This document shows positions 58,701-64,000 of a stretch of 64,000 nucleotides of DNA, one piece after another. Both the position numbers and the translations under genes were made by a program. Every line of letters starts with the position of its first letter. Positions within the stretch are counted from its first letter, which is position 1. Source of the stretch: Przewalskia tangutica (taxonomy: Eukaryota; Streptophyta; Magnoliopsida; Solanales; Solanaceae); contig CM056740.1 in assembly GCA_029844215.1 (NCBI GenBank), positions 25,959,873-26,023,872 on the forward strand, read 5' to 3'. Below the pieces are notes generated by a model, which was given only the letters and a program-made list of their open reading frames with translations, made no database searches and had not been told where the DNA came from.

Positions 58701-59620
58701 GTGTTTGGACGGTTTCGTGACTTACGGTTGTGATCGGTGGTTAGCTCGTTACTTGCCCCGTCGCCACGCGCGCAGAAGGATCTGGTAGAGGCTATCACAC
58801 TTGCCACGTGTCGCCCGTGATATAGTTATTTAGTATTGTTGGTACGGTAGGTTCCGTAGTCGGCCGTGATTTCTTGCCGGCCGATTGATGATGCAGTTGG
58901 ATCCGGTAGCTATGCCTTCGCATTTGCCCCCGCACGGCTTTTTAGACACGTGGGACCCGTGTTCATGTACTCTTTGGTGTTGTTATATCATAGACTGCCG
59001 GCAGTGAGGAAGGTATTCCACGAGCATGATTGATGTTGTGGGCGTGAGACCCATAGTTATATTTGAGTGATGACTTTGAGGGCGTGAGTCCCTGACTTGA
59101 CATGATCGCTTATGTATCGTGGATCGTAGTTTGGTTATCATACATGTCTCTGCTTTATATAGATCGTTATGATTTCATTTACGTGATTTTCGGGCCACAT
59201 ACTTGGTACTGTTGTCGACCTCCTTCGGGCCGTTCATGCCGCAGTGAGGTACACCGATTGTTGATCCTCGCCATAGGATCACGATTCGCTCGAAGCTCCG
59301 TTTCTCCGGAGGCTTATCTTTGGTATAGTCCCCTGTTGTTGTAAGATACTTACATTCAGGGGTATGGCAGGGCCCTGACCCGTCGTAGTTGTGGTTACAT
59401 TCTTAGAGGTATGTAGTACTGTTGTGGGCAGGTTTTGTAAAAGGATATAACTGTTCAGGTATATATATATATGCAGAAAGGTAACCGTTTTGGTTAGCCT
59501 GTTTCTTATTTTATATTGTTTCATGTTTAAGTTTTTATTTCCGCTGATTTTCTCTGATGTTGTATCACTAGGGTGCCCGGGGTAAGGCACCAGTCACGGG
59601 CCCGAGGTCGGGTCGTGACA
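55770..59620 (+). mobile_element. Solo LTR J
   Basis: 3851 bp, TGTTACACCCCGTAG to CGGGTCGTGACA, E internal sequence on both sides. The duplication is imperfect (ACCTA left, ACCTCTA right, one possible inserted base). Closely related to LTR I. TATA-like site 56261-56270, conserved block 57437-57605, repeat region 58340-58960, degraded stem-loop 59363-59385. Confidence 0.9.
58340..58960 (+). repeat. Repeat region of LTR J
   Basis: Same unit types as in LTR I (51660-52260): 'gattcggctttggtatctg' units, then ~105 bp units with 'cgtgacttacggttgtgat' and 'cttgccacgtgtcgcc'. Confidence 0.85.
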
Positions 59621-60538
59621 ACCTCTAACGTGCATAACATCACCATAAGCTCCCACCCACGGTCTAAAGGATACTCTCTTGTACCTTCACTTCACAAAAA
59701 TGATCACTTCCATTCTCTTAACACACGTTCACTTCTTTCCTTATTCGTCGTACCCTTCTCGTACACCTGAACTCTTTCTATTACACGTACCACACTTCAG
59801 TCATCGCTTCAGTTTCCAAAACCTTGGAGTCACTACCTCCAAACTTGGTCATCTTACTAGCCTCAAATTCCTTTAAGGCCATTCCCGGCCTTCACGATCC
59901 GATTCTGGTCGAACACACCCACAAACTCATACGATGGTTACCCAAACTTGGGCCTAGCACCCTCGTGACCCTACCACCTGGCGGGACCACCTCGAACTGA
60001 CCCCACCTCATTCCGGGCTGCGGGTTGACCCGCGATCTGGCCTCAACCCGACCCGCTATCGCGCCAAACTCTTGTTCCACCGATCCGAAACAATCTTACC
60101 TATTCAAGTCATGAAAGCTATCACTTCCCTCTCACACAACCCATGGATTTATCACACTAATACACCCTATGTATATAATGCACTCCGACAAAGATCACCC
60201 GCAAAATCTTTTACTCAAGACGGCGTTACGTCTAAGGTCTCAACGTGTAATATTCTAAGGTTCACACCTTCCATGTCCCCATACTTATATTTCAACTACC
60301 CATGTTTTCTAATTCACAATTAACACAATGCTATCCGTACATAGCACTCAACATGTATCCACCATAACAACATAAACAAGTCTCTTAAGGGCTAAAGATA
60401 TCTCTGTAACTACTGCCTCACTTTCCCTTTGTCGCTCTAATCATAATACAACCCTGCAGGGCGCCTAGCTATAGAAGGCGATGAACCAGCCATCGATCCC
60501 GAAGGATGAGTCTCTACATCCGTGCTACCTCTGGTCGG
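59621..60538 (-). other. Element E internal spacer, non-coding
   Basis: Minus-strand sequence after the gag fragment. It contains the GC-rich stretch 59890-60070 shared with A (100-280) and T (32780-32950), and 60300-60450 shared with A (530-650). No RT, RNase H or integrase motif is seen. Confidence 0.7.
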
Positions 60539-61011
60539 ACAAACTCTCACCAAATGGCCTTGCTGGCCGCAAGCATAACAATCTCCCAAACTAGCATGAC
60601 ACCCTGAGGATCATCCTCAGCTCTCTATCCATAGAACTCTGGCGGACTGCAACTCAAGAAATCCCGAAGTCTCAGACTATCGGATCTAGGGTGAACCACT
60701 GGTACTGCCGGAACCACCGGCTCCCGTCCGTCCCCATATCTCGCCACGATCCTAGCTAGTAACTGGGCCATCTCCTTGTAACTCATATCCTCGGCTCCTG
60801 GCTGTAGAACTGGGGACTCAGGTATCGTGGTCTCTGTAGATACTGCTGCTGCTCTAAACTCTGTTGGGGCTAGCGGCGTCATAAAACTCGCCGTCTGAAG
60901 TACTATCTCAGGTAATGACCAGGCCGGTGCCCTCGTAACCCTCTGTGTTGTACTCGCAGCTCCCTCTGCTGCCTTGCCCTTCTGGGCCCTGATTGCCTTG
61001 CGTGGAGGCAT
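60539..61011 (-). pseudogene. gag: Internally deleted gag of element E
   Basis: The minus-strand start at 61011 reads MPPRKAIRAQKGKAAEGAAS, and 128 codons stay open to PPEFYG, the beginning of the gag core domain. Then comes a stop, and the sequence jumps to the nucleocapsid knuckle at 60580-60539 (CYACGQQGHLVRVC, intact CX2CX4HX4C). Nearly all of the core gag domain is therefore missing. The first part is the cleanest gag N-terminus in the window. It contains an AQLLARIVARYGD segment typical of the region before the core. It is unlikely to form particles alone. Confidence 0.82.
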
Positions 61012-61121
61012 AACTGATATAAAAGAATATGTCAGAGGGAGTCCAACTTATAACACAGCTCTAAGGCACGATCTCAGAGTGAGAAGAATAGAAACCAATC
61101 CTAAATATCCTATAGCCTCCT

Positions 61122-61155
61122 GATTATAGGTGTGGTGCACAACACGCCGATAATC
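61122..61155 (-). promoter_or_regulatory. Leader hairpin with GTGCAC loop (element E)
   Basis: Same inverted repeat and loop as in A, G and T, between PBS and gag start, with one stem mismatch. Confidence 0.62.
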
Positions 61156-61197
61156 AATACTCTACTAGATACGGTCTGTAGACACTTTCCGAGGATT

Positions 61198-61213
61198 AAC
61201 TGCTCTGATACCA
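61198..61213 (-). promoter_or_regulatory. Primer-binding site of element E
   Basis: Minus strand TGGTATCAGAGCAGTT, intact, four bases from the LTR terminus at 61218. Confidence 0.9.
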
Positions 61214-61217
61214 CTTT

Positions 61218-64000
61218 TGTCACGATCCGACCTCGGGCCCGCGACTGGTGCCTTACCCCGGGCACCCTAGTGATACAACATCAGAGAAAATCAGCGGAAA
61301 TAAAAAACTTTAAACATGAACAATATGAAATAAGGAACCGGCTAACCAAAACGGTCACCTTCCTGTATATATAAATCAAACCGAACAGTTACATCCTTTA
61401 CAAACCATGCCCACAACAGTACTACAGACCTCTAAGAGTTTTATAACAACAACGACAGGACAGGGCCCCGCCATACCCCTGAATGTACAAGAACCTACAA
61501 TCTCAGGAAATCATACCAACAGATAAGCCTCCGGAGAAACGGAGCTTCCCAAAACGCTGAACTGTGATCCTATGAGCGAGGATCAACGACCGGTGTACCT
61601 CTACCTGCGGCATGAACGCACCTCGGGCGAGGTCGATAACAGTACCAAGTATGTGAAACTGAAAATACTGTAAATGAAATCATAAAAGTCTATATAAAAC
61701 AGGAGACATGTATGATAACCAAGCTACAGTCCACAATATATAAGCAGTCATGTCAAGTCAGGGACTCACGCCCTCAAAGTCATCACTCAAGTATAGCCAA
61801 GGGTCTCACGCCCACAACATCAATCATGCCCGTGGAATTCCTTCCTCACTGCCGGCAGTCTATGATATAACAACACCAAGGAGTACACATGAACACCAGG
61901 TCCCACCTGTGTCATAAGAACCGTACGGGGCAAGTACGAAGGCATAGCTACCAGAACCAACCTGCATCATCCACTGACCGGGGCAAGTACGAAAGCCAAC
62001 TACCAGATACCAAAGCCGTACCAACAATACTATATAACTATATCACGAAGCTGACCGGGGCAAGTACGATAGCCTCTACCAGATCCACCCTGCATCACGT
62101 CGCTGACCGGGGCAAGTACGTAGGCTAACCACCAGATCCACCCTGCATCACGAAACTTCGTCCTAACACTGACTCACGAAGCTGACACGGGGCAAGTACG
62201 AAGGCCGACTACCAGATACCACCTGCGCCACGTAGCTGACGGGGGCAAGTACGAAGACCAACTACCAGATACCAAAGCCGTAATCACGAGACTTCGCCAC
62301 AAAACTGAACGGGGCAAGTACGAAGGCTAACTACCAGATACCAAAGCCGAATCAGCCACGACCGGGGCAAGTACGAGAGCCAACTACCAGATACCAAAGC
62401 CGAATCAGTAAAACCCCATGGAGAGCTAGTCCATGGAATGACACTATCAAGAACTGACCGGGGCAAGTACGAAAGCCAACTACCAGAACCAACCTGCATC
62501 AGCAACGACCGGGGCAAGTACGGGGGCTAGCTACCAGAACCACCTGCATCAGTAAACCTCATGGAGAGCTAGTCCATGGAACAACAATCCTAATGGAACC
62601 ATACCCGTGGGCCACCCAACGTGTCAGTATGTCCAAAAGGAAATAACAAGATAACGCTCATAGTGAAAGCATACCCGTGGGCCACCCATCGTGTCAGTAT
62701 GTCCATCAATCAACCAGATAGCCGACCCTCCATCGAGAGACTCGGTAGCACAGAATCAAAACACTTGCACAACAAAGGCTATCACAACAAGCAAACATAG
62801 GCAAGTTACTCACAACTCAAGGTACTTTCATTTTCTGCCAAAAAACCGGGTTTTAACCCCAAAGTACTACTTATGTTAATTCTTTCAAAAAGATCCATTT
62901 CTTTTACAAAGGTCACACGATACCCGTAGTATCAAAATAGAGTAACTATCTTTTTAAGTAAACCAAAACAATTTCCATACCTTCTTTTCGAATAAACCAA
63001 GACAATACCATGCCTTCTTTTTAAACCAACTTAAGACAAAACCATGCCTTCCTTTTTAAACCAATTTAAGACAAAACCATGCCTTCCTTTTAAACAAAAA
63101 CACTTCAAATTCTCAAGTCTCTCTCTTTTATAAATCAAGCTTCTTACTTTGGAATTTAAGAAAATCAATACTTGTTTATAATGATCTTATTACAGTAGTC
63201 ATGATCTAGGAAACGTAATACAATTTTGTCTTATCTTAGCTTCTATGCAGATGGAAGATTCTACTTGTTTTAAGTTAATTATTTGTCATTACATTTTCCT
63301 TTATTAACGCTGCAATGGTTTGTTCGATACTTATTCCCATTTCCGAAATCAATAAAACTTTATTCTTTTTAAAGACCAAGTACCCATTACTCATGAATGC
63401 GGTTTCACAACTTTTTAACACAAACCAAGTCCTTAATATTTCACATCAAGTCATTTATAAGTCAAGTCTCTTATCTTTTAAAATCCACAAACCATTTCTT
63501 TACCTACATAAAGTCGTTATAACTAACTTCCCATAAAGCCGTTATAACACTTTATGTTTTAAACCAACCAAATTCGTTTAGCACATGTACGTCTACCGTA
63601 CTACATAGTTCACAACAATCATGCTAGAAAGGATAGGAAGAGGTTCACATACCTCGCGACGATTATCGACAAATAGCAAAACGCTCCAAGTACTTCAACT
63701 TCGTCGGCTACTCCTTAAGCCAAGTAGATCACGCCACACGTAGTACTTCAACTTATAAAGGCCCCAAAACGTCTATCAACTTCTAGATCTCTTCGTAGAA
63801 CATTTCTAAGTACAAGGTTCCTTATTCTACGGAAAATTGGGCAGCACCTCCCCCCCCCCCCCCCGCAGCCACATAAATATCCTCCTCTATCAAGGCCCGC
63901 TACCAAGCCAACAACTCCAAGGGGGTTACACGTCTAACCGACGTACAAATCGCCCACAAGAATACTACATAAGTCTCATCAGAATACACCCAATGTAAAT
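61218..64000 (-). repeat. Element E 5' LTR, truncated by window end
   Basis: TGTCACGATCCGACC onward, collinear with 20636-23378 and cleaner. Tandem units at 61900-62560 ('ctgaccggggcaagtacg'), conserved block 63175-63340, C15 run at 63850-63864. The U3 part lies beyond the window. Non-coding. Confidence 0.93.
61900..62560 (-). repeat. Tandem repeat region of E 5' LTR
   Basis: About ten imperfect units with 'ctgaccggggcaagtacg', 'aaagccaactaccagatacc' and 'aaagccg'. This is the clean counterpart of 21300-21960. Confidence 0.87.

Larger units (their letters stand above)
20636..64000 (-). mobile_element. Element E (non-autonomous Ty3/gypsy), host of G and J
   Basis: Minus-strand element. Its 3' LTR is 20636-23606 plus 54801-55602 (3.77 kb net), split by element G. 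Its internal region is 55603-55769 plus ~59621-61217 (~1.76 kb net), split by solo LTR J. Its 5' LTR is 61218 to the window end. PBS, leader hairpin, a gag fragment and PPT remain; no RT, RNase H or integrase core is found. It sits in the internal region of the C2 element. The right target duplication lies beyond the window. Confidence 0.9.

Noticed and set aside
55770..59620. LTR J as a 5' LTR of a full forward element
   Set aside because: No PBS follows 59620; the sequence continues directly as minus-strand E internal sequence.

Overview
This window is plant nuclear DNA made entirely of nested Ty3/gypsy LTR retrotransposons. No host gene, rRNA or tRNA gene was found. The plant origin is inferred from three things. 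The primer-binding sites (TGGTATCAGAG...) match the 3' end of plant initiator-Met tRNA. The pol order is protease, RT, RNase H, integrase, then a GPY/F-like and chromodomain-like C-terminus. The LTRs are very long (2.4-3.9 kb). This combination fits the chromovirus branch, most like the Tekay/Del clade. The species cannot be named from the sequence.

Layout, oldest to youngest. LTR C1 (15013-17090, minus strand) received element A (86-15012, minus, non-autonomous) and LTR C2 (17091-20583, minus, followed by its PPT at 20584-20635). A contains a complete autonomous-type element B (2795-12443, TSD CTAAT) in its LTR, and the end of a forward LTR K (1-85) in its internal region. C2's internal region received element E (20636 to beyond 64000, minus, non-autonomous, gag fragment only). 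E contains element G (23607-54795, minus, TSD ATCTA, about 10.0 kb net, best-preserved pol) in its 3' LTR and solo LTR J (55770-59620) in its internal region. G contains T (28274-42322, plus, TSD TTAGC) inside pol, solo LTR H (43700-46958, TSD CCTGG) at the gag/protease boundary, and solo LTR I (49120-52951, TSD CTAAC) in its 5' LTR. The deepest stack is C1 > C2 > E > G > T. Most junctions are confirmed by an uninterrupted homologous copy elsewhere in the window.

T is an LTR-internal-LTR-internal-LTR tandem flanked by one TSD pair. A, E and T are deletion derivatives that keep PBS, leader, part of gag and PPT but lack RT and RNase H. They presumably depended on autonomous relatives such as B or G. 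All coding regions are broken; G pol is the least damaged.

Recurring non-coding structures stand out: a leader hairpin with a self-complementary GTGCAC loop between PBS and gag, a GC-rich stem-loop about 228 nt from the LTR 3' end, an 8-bp hairpin beside the PPT, and a block of about 165 bp shared by only some LTR families. Parts of the window (A, B, T1, parts of E, H, I and J) carry many small lesions centred on CAG/CTG. These look more like modification-sensitive base-calling errors than ordinary mutation, so frameshift counts there should be read with caution.
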